From the NCBI RefSeq assembly GCF_004361855.1, contig NZ_SNWQ01000023.1:1-64000 (forward strand): a stretch of 64,000 nucleotides of DNA, written 5' to 3'. The notes below the pieces were generated by a model. It did no database searches, was not told the origin of the DNA, and worked only from the letters and a program-made list of their open reading frames with translations. This stretch comes from Kribbella caucasensis. Lineage in GTDB: Bacteria; Actinomycetota; Actinomycetes; Propionibacteriales; Kribbellaceae. Both the position numbers and the translations under genes were made by a program. Numbering within the stretch: position 1 is the stretch's first letter; each line of letters begins with the position of its first letter. This document shows, one piece after another, positions 1-8,041 of the stretch.

Positions 1-3000
1 GTGTGGGTGGTGTAGGTGGCTGGGCCCAGGAAGAGGTAGGGCGCGGTGCCGAGTTCGTCTTCCTTGTGTTGTCGGGCGAAGATCAGGATGCTTGAGCCGC
101 GCTTGTGGTGGTTGAGGTAGCGCTGACCCGTCGCCGAGGTGATGGAGGTTGTGCTCTGCGATTCCCAGTGGAACAGCGTGGGGCTGATGGCGTAGTCGCG
201 GTACATCGTGGTTGGTGAGTAGTCGGCCTCGGACTTGGTGAGGGTGACTAGGAACGCGTCGGTGCCGGCTTCGTCGGAGTACAGGACGCCTTGGCGGAAG
301 ATGCTGGGGCGGCGGTTGAGGTTCGCGTATTTGAGGGCGGCAAGGATTTCCTCCCGCTGGTAGCGGGCGTGGATTCTCAGTGGGAGAGCACCGAGCGCGC
401 CGGAGAGTTCGAGGGTGCGGTGCCGGGCACGGTCCATTGCAAGGTCGATGACCTCGATCAGCTCGTCGCGGATTGCCTGCTCTGACCGAAGTGCTTCGAA
501 CCCCTCCTCGTAGGACGCGAAGCCGCCGCCGTCCGGCCAAAGTGAGAAGAAGAGCATGCGGGCATAGTCACGTTCAGTCGAACCCAAATCTTCGTACGAC
601 GGGCAGTCGTCCTTGAGGAGCAGGCGATACCCGTGCATTCGCTGCGGGTCATCGACATGAGCGAGGGCGCGGATCCGTCGAAGAAGGGTTGCCTCGCGAT
701 CACCGCCCGGACGAGTTGGGAGGCCGGCATCCCGGCGGAGGGCTGTCCAGCTACGGCGGTTTCGCAGTACATCGCTGATCTCGGTGCCGGACTCGGTGAG
801 GAAGGTGGCGAGGTCAGCGTCGCCGTGCGCGCGCAACTCACTGACCATGTCGCTCCAACGGCCAGAAATCTGGGCGCGTAGGTTGTCGAGTACGGCTTGC
901 TGGGCAACCTTGTCGAGGACGATCTGGCAGCCAGCTGGAAGGAACGGGAACCCTCGCTCGATCTGGCGTTCGAGCCCTCGCCGAGTGTCTCCAGTCAGTG
1001 CCCGGAAGCGCTTGTCGAACCGGAACTCCCTGCGTTGATGTCCGACGAAGTCAAGTGCAGTCAGGACTGCCTTGCCGTGGGATTGGCGCAAACCGCGGCC
1101 GAGCTGTTGGAGGAAGACCGTCGGGCTCTCGGTGGGCCGAAGGAAGAGGACGGTGTCGACCTCCGGAAGATCCAGACCTTCGTTGAACAGGTCGGCTGCG
1201 AACAAGACGTTGACCCGGCGCTCCTTGAGGTCGCGAAGTGCCTGGTCGCGCTCGACTGTTAACGAGTTGCCTGATACCGCGCGTGCAGGGATGCCCGCAT
1301 TGCTGAACACGGTTGCCATGTACTCGGCGTGCGCAACTGACACGCAGAAGCCGAGGGCCCTCATCCCGTGAACATCCGTGAGCTTGTCGCGTACCTCTCG
1401 CAGCACAATCGCGGCCCGGCCGTCGTTGCCGGTGTAGAGGTTGTCGAGCTGCCGCTCGTCGTAGCGGCCGCGCTTCCACTCGAGACCCGCGAGGTCGGTG
1501 CCGTCGGCGATACCGAAGTAATGGAATGGGCAGAGGAGATCATCCGCCAGGGCGTCCCAGAGTCGAAGCTCTACCGCAGTCCGGCCGCCGAAGTACTGCT
1601 GAATGTCGAAACCGTCGCTACGTTCGGGTGTGGCAGTCAAGCCCAGGAGTTCGCGCGGTTGTAGGTGACTGAGCAACTTCTGGTAGGTCGGCGCGGCGGC
1701 ATGATGGAACTCGTCGACGACCACGATGTCGAAAGCGTCGGCCGGCACGGACGTGATGTCGTACGAGGTCAGGGCTTGGATCGAAGCGAAGACATGGTCC
1801 CAGCGCTCTGGCCGCGCCCCGGAGAAGTACTCCTCCCCGAAACTGGCGTCAGAGAGGACTTCTCGGTACGTCCGGAGCGACTGCTGGAGGATCTCCCGCC
1901 GGTGGGCGATGAAGAGCAGCGATGGTGCCGGTTGGCCGCGCTCCGCGGCTGCATCGCGCAGACGCCGGTAGTCGAGTGCCGCGATCACCGTCTTGCCAGT
2001 ACCGGTTGCTGCAACCACGAGATTTCGGTGGCGATCGTGGACCTCGCGCTCGACCTCGATCGTTTCGAGCATCTCAGCTTGGTACGGCCTCGGGCGGACC
2101 TCCAGGCCAGCGAGTGAGATGGTGACTCGCTCAGATGGTTTGCGGTTGCTGGCTTCTGCCAGCGCATCGTCGAGTCGGTCGCGGTCACGTTCTGGGTCAT
2201 AGGGCTCGAAGGTGGAGTCGTTCCAGTAGGTGTCGAAGGTGGCACCGAACTTGTTGAGCAGGCCTGGCGTTGCGATCCGCGACAGGCGGACATTCCACTC
2301 GACGCCATCGAGCAGGGCTGCACGCGAGAGATTTGAGGAACCCACGTACGCCGTGTCGAAGCCGGTGTCGCGTCGAAAGAGCCAGGCCTTTGCGTGGAGG
2401 CGAGTCCGGAGTACGTCGTACTGGATCTTCACCTCAGCGCCGAAGTCCTTGACAAGTCGGTCCAAGGCGGATCGGTCGGTCGCACCCATATAGGTGGTGG
2501 TGATGACGCGGAAAGGAGCATCTCGCATTCGAAGGCGCCGCAGTTCGGGCTCAAGCAGCCGGAGGCCGTACCACTTGACGAAGGCGCACAGGAGATCGAC
2601 CTCGTCGGACGTGTCGATCTCGGCTCGCAGCTCGGAACCGAGGGCAGGTTCGCCATGGGCGTTGGTGAGCAGAGCGGCGTCCGACAGGGGAGTGCTGGGA
2701 CGAACAGCACTCCGCGGAGTGATCCCCGGCCCGGCAGGCGGGCGCAACGCGAGCAGTTGCCGTGGCGAGTTGTCCGGCAGGGAATCTTCTTGCAACGTCA
2801 GACGCGTGAGCAAGTCGTTGACAAGTGCAACTCGCTCGCCCTGGTCTCGGGTGCCACCGAGGACCCGAAGTACTGCGTCTCGAACATGCCGAGCAAGCAC
2901 GTCCGGCTGGTCCGCCTCGTCGACTGCCTTCAGGACATGTTCTAGCCCGTCGGCTTGATCGAGCGCCTCGAGCAAGCCGTTCGTGATCAGCGCGTCGTAG

Positions 3001-3014
3001 ATTCCTGGCTTCAT
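1..3014 (-). CDS. PLD-nuclease / SF2 helicase / DUF3427 protein, partial (C-terminus off left edge)
   Basis: My reverse-strand translation stays open from an ATG at 3014 to the window edge (about 1,004 codons), so the gene is incomplete at its 3' end. The N-terminus starts MKPGIYDALI. Next comes a phospholipase-D-like nuclease domain with HAKAW (HxK) and GSSNLSR. The ATPase core follows: Walker A ATGTGKT, Walker B-type VVVDEFHH, a second RecA lobe, and motif VI QLGRGLR. The remaining residues match the DUF3427 region that follows such helicases. From family knowledge these are DNA-acting ATPases joined to a nuclease-like module, common in defence or mobile contexts. No strong ribosome site precedes the ATG, but no GTG or TTG lies in frame close upstream. 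The substrate is unknown. Confidence 0.85.
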   Translation of the reverse strand, partial: MKPGIYDALITNGLLEALDQADGLEHVLKAVDEADQPDVLARHVRDAVLRVLGGTRDQGERVALVNDLLTRLTLQEDSLPDNSPRQLLALRPPAGPGITPRSAVRPSTPLSDAALLTNAHGEPALGSELRAEIDTSDEVDLLCAFVKWYGLRLLEPELRRLRMRDAPFRVITTTYMGATDRSALDRLVKDFGAEVKIQYDVLRTRLHAKAWLFRRDTGFDTAYVGSSNLSRAALLDGVEWNVRLSRIATPGLLNKFGATFDTYWNDSTFEPYDPERDRDRLDDALAEASNRKPSERVTISLAGLEVRPRPYQAEMLETIEVEREVHDRHRNLVVAATGTGKTVIAALDYRRLRDAAAERGQPAPSLLFIAHRREILQQSLRTYREVLSDASFGEEYFSGARPERWDHVFASIQALTSYDITSVPADAFDIVVVDEFHHAAAPTYQKLLSHLQPRELLGLTATPERSDGFDIQQYFGGRTAVELRLWDALADDLLCPFHYFGIADGTDLAGLEWKRGRYDERQLDNLYTGNDGRAAIVLREVRDKLTDVHGMRALGFCVSVAHAEYMATVFSNAGIPARAVSGNSLTVERDQALRDLKERRVNVLFAADLFNEGLDLPEVDTVLFLRPTESPTVFLQQLGRGLRQSHGKAVLTALDFVGHQRREFRFDKRFRALTGDTRRGLERQIERGFPFLPAGCQIVLDKVAQQAVLDNLRAQISGRWSDMVSELRAHGDADLATFLTESGTEISDVLRNRRSWTALRRDAGLPTRPGGDREATLLRRIRALAHVDDPQRMHGYRLLLKDDCPSYEDLGSTERDYARMLFFSLWPDGGGFASYEEGFEALRSEQAIRDELIEVIDLAMDRARHRTLELSGALGALPLRIHARYQREEILAALKYANLNRRPSIFRQGVLYSDEAGTDAFLVTLTKSEADYSPTTMYRDYAISPTLFHWESQSTTSITSATGQRYLNHHKRGSSILIFARQHKEDELGTAPYLFLGPATYTTH

Positions 3015-3125
3015 CCGGTGATCACCACACAGCGAGCTTGCCAGATGGCCCCGACAACTGCTGTCCGCGGCGCAGTCTCGAGCGTGTCCACCCGCCAACA
3101 GCCTGGAGCTTGTTCGCTGAGGCTG

Positions 3126-3224
3126 AAGTGCGGACGAGATTGTCCTCGACTACTTGGTGGAGGGCGTGGCGGGTTTCGGGGTCGGTGGCCCAGAGGGCGG
3201 CTGGGGGAGCGTCGCCGACGGCGC
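3126..3224 (-). pseudogene. decayed, internally deleted copy of the DUF2075 gene 3' end
   Basis: Positions 3126-3185 align without gaps to 3947-4006, the last codons of the neighbouring DUF2075 gene. Positions 3178-3224 align to 4251-4297 of the same gene. The two blocks are fused where both parent segments read GGGTCGG, so about 250 bp (84 codons) were lost between short direct repeats. No open frame remains. This remnant fills most of the 321-bp gap between the helicase gene and the CYTH gene (3015-3335). It suggests a former second DUF2075 gene, or a partial duplication followed by deletion. I saw no other gene in this gap. Confidence 0.7.
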
Positions 3225-3247
3225 CTGTGGAAGAGTTTGTGCGTAGC

Positions 3248-3266
3248 GATCTGCGGAACGCAGATC
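3248..3266. repeat. 8-bp perfect inverted repeat
   Basis: GATCTGCG and CGCAGATC are separated by GAA, about 70 bp before the CYTH start. It could be an operator or a small hairpin. There is no T-tract to support a terminator. Confidence 0.4.
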
Positions 3267-3335
3267 ATGTCGCTTTGTGAGCCCGAGTTTCAGACGCTGA
3301 CCGCGAAGTACGCGGCTGGATAGATGGGGTGACTG

Positions 3336-3875
3336 GTGCCGGTCGAGTATGAGGCGAAGGTCCTTGATGTGGAACCGAACGGGCTGGCTGAGCGGATCGT
3401 CGGGCTCGGTGGTCGGCGCACGGCGTACGGACTGATGCGGCGCTATGTCTATGACGTCCGGGCGGGGGACGAGTCGAGGTGGATTCGGTTGAGGGACAAC
3501 GGGACGACGGTGACCTTGACGGTGAAGGAGATTGCGCACGACGGGATTGACGGTACGACGGAGACCGAGGTGGTCGTCGGGGACTTCGATACGACGAACG
3601 AGTTGCTCGGGCGGATCGGGTTCGAGCCGAAGTCGTACCAGGAGAATCGTCGGGCCAGCTTCGAGCTTGGTGGGGCTCGGTTGGAGATCGACTGGTGGCC
3701 GTTGATCCCGCCGTACCTCGAGATCGAGGGTGACTCCCGTGAACATGTCGTGGAGGTCGGCAAGCTTCTCGGTGTCAGCGAGGATCGTTTGACTGGTGAG
3801 AACACCATCAAGGTCTATGCACGTTATGGGATCGACCTGGGCGGGATTGACGATCTTCGGTTCCCGCCGGAGTAA
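3336..3875 (+). CDS. CYTH domain protein (class IV adenylate cyclase / triphosphatase-like)
   Basis: This 179-residue protein begins at GTG. Its signature ExExK motif is at E4, E6 and K8, and it has the acidic and basic strands of a triphosphate tunnel (IRLRDNG, LTVKEI, ETEVVV, EIDWW, YLEIEGDS). CYTH proteins bind triphosphorylated substrates with a divalent metal and act as adenylate cyclases, thiamine triphosphatases or inorganic triphosphatases. The sequence alone does not choose among these. The length matches the CheB/CyaB-like small CYTH class. It stands alone on the + strand between two large minus-strand ATPase genes. GGGG lies 6-10 bp before the start. Confidence 0.8.
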   Translation: MPVEYEAKVLDVEPNGLAERIVGLGGRRTAYGLMRRYVYDVRAGDESRWIRLRDNGTTVTLTVKEIAHDGIDGTTETEVVVGDFDTTNELLGRIGFEPKSYQENRRASFELGGARLEIDWWPLIPPYLEIEGDSREHVVEVGKLLGVSEDRLTGENTIKVYARYGIDLGGIDDLRFPPE

Positions 3876-3944
3876 GCCCGGTCCGGGGCCGCGGTCGAGG
3901 GCTTGCTCGGGCGACGGCATCGCGGAAGCGAACCTACGTCGTAG

Positions 3945-5834
3945 CTAAGTACGGACGAGGTCGGCTGTGATGAGTTGGTGGAGGGCTTCGCGGGTTTCGG
4001 GGTCGGGGGAGTAGAGGACGGTGCCTACCATGCCTCGGGTTAGTAGGACCTTGTAGGTGTTGCGGACTAGGCGGTCGAAGGTGGGGTCGTCGGTGGTCTT
4101 GCGGTTGCGGAAGGCTGGGTCTTTGTTGGCGTCTCGGGCGGTGGTGAAGCGGCCGTTGCGCCAGAGGAGGTCGGGGCCGAGGATTACGCCGCTCCAGTCG
4201 TATTCGAAGCCCTGGGCGGTGTAGATGCAGCCGACCTGGCCGAAGCCGTTCGGGTCGGTGGCCCAGAGGGCGGCTGGGGGTGCCTCGCCGACTGCGCGGT
4301 CGCCCTTGAGGTTCCAGGGGCGTGACCAGTCGCCGATCTGGACGTCGGGGACCAGGGTCTTGTCGGGGCGGGGATCGCTCCATGGCCAGCAATAGCCTGC
4401 GGCGATGCGGGCGCCGTAGCCGGCGGCGAGCTTCTCCTGGAGGATCGCTTCCAGTTCGTGCGGGGTGTCGGCGATCTCGATCTGGAAGGATGGATCGCCG
4501 GTCCACGGTTGTGGATCGCCCTCGGTGAGGCCGAGGAGGCGGAGTACCCATTGGACGTACTCCTCGCTGCCGCCGCAACGGAACTGGGCGTCGAGGTCGA
4601 CCCGATGAACCGGCAGGTTGAGCGCAGCGGCGTACCGCTCGATTTCGGCGACGGTGCCCAGCTCGCCGGGCTTCACCACTTGGTTTTCGTCGAGCAGGAA
4701 CACGGGAACGCGTGCGGCCGCGATCAGTTCGTCGACTTGTGGGCGGCCAGTGCGGAATTCGGCCTTCGTGTAGCGGTCGACTGAGGTCTCGCGGATGCGG
4801 TGGGCTTCGTCGAGGATCAGGACGTCGAGGTTGTTGGGCTCGGCGTCCATGAACTGGTTGAAGTACTTGAATATCCGTTGCACCTCAGGCCGTCGGTGGC
4901 CGGCGACCTTCCGAAGTGTCTGGGTGAACGAGCGTGATCCAGTCGCGTGGAGAACGCTTCGGCCGCGGCGGGCGAGTTCGCCGAGCAGGGACAAGGCGAT
5001 CACGCTCTTGCCGCTACCGGGACCTCCGGTGACGATCACGACGGACTTGTGGTTTGCGCGGCGAGCTCGTTCGACTTCGTGGAGTACGAGCGAATGCGCG
5101 AGCTTCTGCTCGGCGACGAGGACGAACTGCTCCCGCCGCTGGACCTCCTCCGCGGCAACCGCGAGCAGTTGCTTCGACGGTGCTACTGCCGACTGGATTA
5201 GCTGGTCGGCGTACGGGCTGCCGGGGACCGCTGGGTCGAGGCGGTCGCGTAGGAAGTCGACGAACTCCGCCCGGCGCGCGCCGATGAAGAGGTGTCCGCG
5301 GGAATCCTGCGGGTAGTCGAAGAGATCCTGGACGTCGGTCTCGGAGGTCGCGTTGTGCAGGTAGGCCGCGCCTGCGAGCGGATCCTTCTGGCCGTCGAGG
5401 AACTTGGTGAAGTCGGCGAGGTAGTCGCAGTACCCGCGGACCTGGGCGACCGGGTGCAGTCGTGGAGCGTTCGGGTAGCTGTCGATGAGGACGAGTTCGC
5501 GGTCGTCCTGCCACGCCACTGCTCGGCTCCACTGCTTGAGCTCGATCACCACGTACGACGGTTCGCCGGTGCGTGGGTGGCGACCGGCGAGTACGACGTC
5601 GGCGCGTTTCGAGGTCAGCGGCAGGTGGTGCTCGATCAGGACCTCGACCTGGTCCAGACCGGCCTGGATCAGGTCCTGCGCCAAGATGGGCAGACTGCGT
5701 TCCCAGGAGCGGATCTCGGCTGGAGCGGCACGCCTGCCGGTGTGGTGACGCATCTGTTCGGCGATTCGTAGGGCCAAGGTTCCGTCGAGGGTCAGCTCGG
5801 CGAAACCGACGGCGGAATGGCGAAACAGCGTCAC
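3945..5834 (-). CDS. DUF2075 ATPase with PD-(D/E)xK-like N-terminus
   Basis: Translation from GTG at 5834, preceded by GGGGGA eight bases upstream, gives 629 residues. A longer frame to 5930 adds a low-complexity leader that I judge not to be real. Residues about 79-100 hold D, then VIELKQ (E98, K100), a PD-(D/E)xK-like nuclease pattern. Walker A GGPGSGKS is at about 270-277, followed by Walker B VLILDEAHR. The C-terminal half is the DUF2075 P-loop module, with GQ-type helicase motifs ending in a VLLTRGM segment. Such proteins are predicted DNA/RNA helicase-like ATPases often found in defence islands. It is divergent from the MazG-like gene. A broken copy of its 3' end lies at 3126-3224. Confidence 0.8.
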   Translation of the reverse strand: MTLFRHSAVGFAELTLDGTLALRIAEQMRHHTGRRAAPAEIRSWERSLPILAQDLIQAGLDQVEVLIEHHLPLTSKRADVVLAGRHPRTGEPSYVVIELKQWSRAVAWQDDRELVLIDSYPNAPRLHPVAQVRGYCDYLADFTKFLDGQKDPLAGAAYLHNATSETDVQDLFDYPQDSRGHLFIGARRAEFVDFLRDRLDPAVPGSPYADQLIQSAVAPSKQLLAVAAEEVQRREQFVLVAEQKLAHSLVLHEVERARRANHKSVVIVTGGPGSGKSVIALSLLGELARRGRSVLHATGSRSFTQTLRKVAGHRRPEVQRIFKYFNQFMDAEPNNLDVLILDEAHRIRETSVDRYTKAEFRTGRPQVDELIAAARVPVFLLDENQVVKPGELGTVAEIERYAAALNLPVHRVDLDAQFRCGGSEEYVQWVLRLLGLTEGDPQPWTGDPSFQIEIADTPHELEAILQEKLAAGYGARIAAGYCWPWSDPRPDKTLVPDVQIGDWSRPWNLKGDRAVGEAPPAALWATDPNGFGQVGCIYTAQGFEYDWSGVILGPDLLWRNGRFTTARDANKDPAFRNRKTTDDPTFDRLVRNTYKVLLTRGMVGTVLYSPDPETREALHQLITADLVRT

Positions 5835-5969
5835 GGGTGAGATCCCCCAGGCAGCACGAACAGAGTCGTGCGGGTGGGGGCGTGTCCTGTGAACGCATAT
5901 GTTCGGCGGAAGCCCGTCGGGCCGCGCCACCGACTTTATCCACTGGCCGGGGCCCGTGGGGTTCGTGGC

Positions 5970-6329
5970 ATGCTCGGCGGCGTGTCAGATCTGATCGAAC
6001 TGCGAGACCGGATGCGTGCCTTTACCGACGAGCGCGACTGGGCGAAGTTCCACGACCCGAAGTCGCTCGTCCTCGCCCTCGTCGGTGAGGTCGGGGAGTT
6101 GGCGGAGTTGTTCCAGTGGTTGCCGGCGGATCAGGCGGTGGAACGGGTCGGCACCGATCCTCTGCGACGGAGGGTGGGGGAGGAGTTGGCTGATGTCCTC
6201 GCCTATCTCGTCCGCCTGGCTGATGTTTTGGACATCGACTTGGCCGAGGTTGCTCGCGCCAAGCTTGCGGACTCGGCTTTGCGGTTCCCCGCCCACGACG
6301 TACGGGGTGAGGCGCCCGAGAAGGGCTAG
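5970..6329 (+). CDS. MazG-like nucleotide pyrophosphohydrolase
   Basis: A small all-alpha NTP pyrophosphohydrolase of about 119 residues. The metal-binding pattern is visible: GEVGELAE (ExxE) in the second helix and EELADVLAY (ExxD) in the third. The family hydrolyses nucleoside triphosphates, often damaged or dCTP-like ones, to monophosphate and pyrophosphate. The ATG at 5970 has GGGG about eight bases upstream. GTG at 5982 (SDLIELRDRM) is an equally plausible start and resembles the usual family N-terminus. Its divergence from the DUF2075 gene, with only about 135 bp between starts, suggests a shared regulatory region. Confidence 0.85.
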   Translation: MLGGVSDLIELRDRMRAFTDERDWAKFHDPKSLVLALVGEVGELAELFQWLPADQAVERVGTDPLRRRVGEELADVLAYLVRLADVLDIDLAEVARAKLADSALRFPAHDVRGEAPEKG

Positions 6330-6410
6330 AGGCCGTGAGGGGGTGGCTACGGAGGGGATTGGAGGGGTGAAGGGTCGAATGTCGGCTCTTTGGGTGGGGT
6401 ACCCGGATGT

Positions 6411-7202
6411 ATGGCCAAAGGCAAGAGGCATGCCAAGAAAGGCAAGGGTCCAGCTGTTGCTGCGGGGGTTGCTGGGGTCTTGTTGATTGGCGGGGTCGTG
6501 GCGCTGGGGCAGTTCGACCTGCGGGTGGGCTCGCGGCCGGGGGCGGGGGTGACGCCTACTCCTGGTTACAGTGCGTCGGGACCTTCGAGCTCTGTGGAAG
6601 CTACGCACGGTCCGACGGCATCGCATAGTCCGGTGCCGAGCACAATGACGGGCTCGCCGACTCGGGCGACACGTAGCCCCGGTGCAAAAGGTAGCCCGAG
6701 TAGGGCTACGGCTGCGGCGTGTTCGCGGGAGCTTGCTGCTGGCGAGACGGCCGTGCAGGCTGCTGGTACTGCGGCTGACGGGTGGCGCGTGCATCTTCGG
6801 ACGCGTGACGAGCTGTTGGCCGGGAGGATTTCGAGGGAGACCGCGCAGAAGATCTGGGATCGGACCATGGTGGCCGGGCAGGGCCATCTGGCCTTGCTCG
6901 CTTCGGCGGCTGCCGCTCGCGCCGAGGATCGTGGAAGCTGCGAGAAGATCACTGGTCCCGCGGCGAACTCGTGTCGGCAGCGGATGGATGCGCTCGACGC
7001 TGCCGTTTCAGCGGGGCGAGCCACCGCCGATGACTGGGACGCGCATATCGAGAAGATGAAGGCGTACGCCGCTCACCAGTTCGGGCGGCAGCATGCGCAG
7101 GCGTTGTGGGTCGCGGCCTGGACGGGCGCGCCGAAGAACCTCAACGCCTTTTCGAGGGCCGAGGCCGCGGTAGCGAAGGCACCACCTTGCCGCCCCCTCT
7201 GA
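6411..7202 (+). CDS. membrane-anchored hypothetical protein, Ser/Thr/Pro-rich linker
   Basis: This 263-residue protein has a very basic N-terminus (MAKGKRHAKKGKG), one hydrophobic segment at about residues 15-33, a Ser/Thr/Pro/Gly-rich linker to about residue 100, and a helical C-terminal domain. The C-terminal part has four cysteines (ACSREL, SCEKI, SCRQR, PCRPL), which could form two disulfides outside the cell. I do not recognise the family. The topology suggests a type II anchored extracytoplasmic protein. An in-frame TTG at 6390 is possible, but the ATG gives a better N-terminus. No operon partner is evident. Confidence 0.65.
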   Translation: MAKGKRHAKKGKGPAVAAGVAGVLLIGGVVALGQFDLRVGSRPGAGVTPTPGYSASGPSSSVEATHGPTASHSPVPSTMTGSPTRATRSPGAKGSPSRATAAACSRELAAGETAVQAAGTAADGWRVHLRTRDELLAGRISRETAQKIWDRTMVAGQGHLALLASAAAARAEDRGSCEKITGPAANSCRQRMDALDAAVSAGRATADDWDAHIEKMKAYAAHQFGRQHAQALWVAAWTGAPKNLNAFSRAEAAVAKAPPCRPL

Positions 7203-7291
7203 GTTGTGTGTCCGCGACTCACATCGTTTGGTGCACGGGTATGTTCCGCGCGCACGTGTCGGTGTGAGGCGGCCGTGCTTAGCGTCAGGGG

Positions 7292-8041
7292 ATGAGGAAT
7301 GATCTGGCCGGCCGTTCGGCTGTCGTCACGGGCGGGGCGAGCGGGATCGGCGCGGCGTGTGCGAAGCGGCTTGCCGACGCAGGCGCCGAGGTCGTAGTCG
7401 TCGACGTGGACGGTGTCGGCGCCAAGCGGGTCGCGGAGGAGGTTGGTGGGCGGGCCGAGGTTGTGGATCTGGCCGACCTCAAGGCAGTGGACGCGCTCGA
7501 GCTGCGCTGCGACGTTCTGGTCAACAATGCCGGGCTGCAGCACATCAGTCCTGTCGAGGACTTCTCTTCGGAGCGGTTTTCGCTCATGCTGCGGGTCATG
7601 CTCGAAGCGCCCTTTCGGCTGGTCAGGCAGGTGTTGCCGCACATGTATGCCAAGAGGTGGGGGCGGGTTGTCAACATTTCGTCGGTGCATGGGTTGCGGG
7701 CTTCGCCGTTCAAGGCGGGGTATGTGGCGGCTAAGCATGGGCTTGAGGGGTTGTCGAAGGTGATTGCGCTGGAGGGGGCGGCGCATGGGGTTACGTCGAA
7801 CTGCGTGAACCCTGCGTATGTGAGGACGCCGTTGGTTGAGGGGCAGGTGGCGGCGCAGGCGGTGGCTCATGGGCTCAACCCCGATCAAGTAGTCGAGCAG
7901 ATCATGCTCAAGCCGGTGGCGGTTAAGAAGCTGATTGAGCCGGAGCAGGTGGCGGAGTTGGTTGCCTATCTGTGCAGCCCGTACGCCGACCAGATGACCG
8001 GCGGCTCCTACCTGATGGATGGGGGGTGGACTGCACGCTGA
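7292..8041 (+). CDS. 3-hydroxybutyrate dehydrogenase (SDR)
   Basis: A 249-residue classical short-chain dehydrogenase. The NAD motif TGGASGIG is at 13-20 and NNAG at 78-81. The catalytic triad is Ser131, Tyr144 and Lys148. The stretches NNAGLQHISPVEDF and VEQIMLKPVAVKKLIEP are typical of 3-hydroxybutyrate dehydrogenases, which interconvert (R)-3-hydroxybutyrate and acetoacetate with NAD in ketone-body or polyhydroxybutyrate metabolism. AGGGG abuts the ATG directly, so translation may be leaderless or weakly initiated. The end overlaps the following PucR-type regulator, which probably controls this gene. Confidence 0.85.
   Translation: MRNDLAGRSAVVTGGASGIGAACAKRLADAGAEVVVVDVDGVGAKRVAEEVGGRAEVVDLADLKAVDALELRCDVLVNNAGLQHISPVEDFSSERFSLMLRVMLEAPFRLVRQVLPHMYAKRWGRVVNISSVHGLRASPFKAGYVAAKHGLEGLSKVIALEGAAHGVTSNCVNPAYVRTPLVEGQVAAQAVAHGLNPDQVVEQIMLKPVAVKKLIEPEQVAELVAYLCSPYADQMTGGSYLMDGGWTAR

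Noticed and set aside
2394..2945. 183-codon + strand frame near the helicase gene
   Set aside because: The reverse strand encodes the PLD-like and N-terminal part of the helicase protein here, with clear motifs.
5835..5930. 32-residue extension of the DUF2075 protein
   Set aside because: It lacks a ribosome site and is Pro/His/Arg-rich, while GTG at 5834 has GGGGGA at good spacing.
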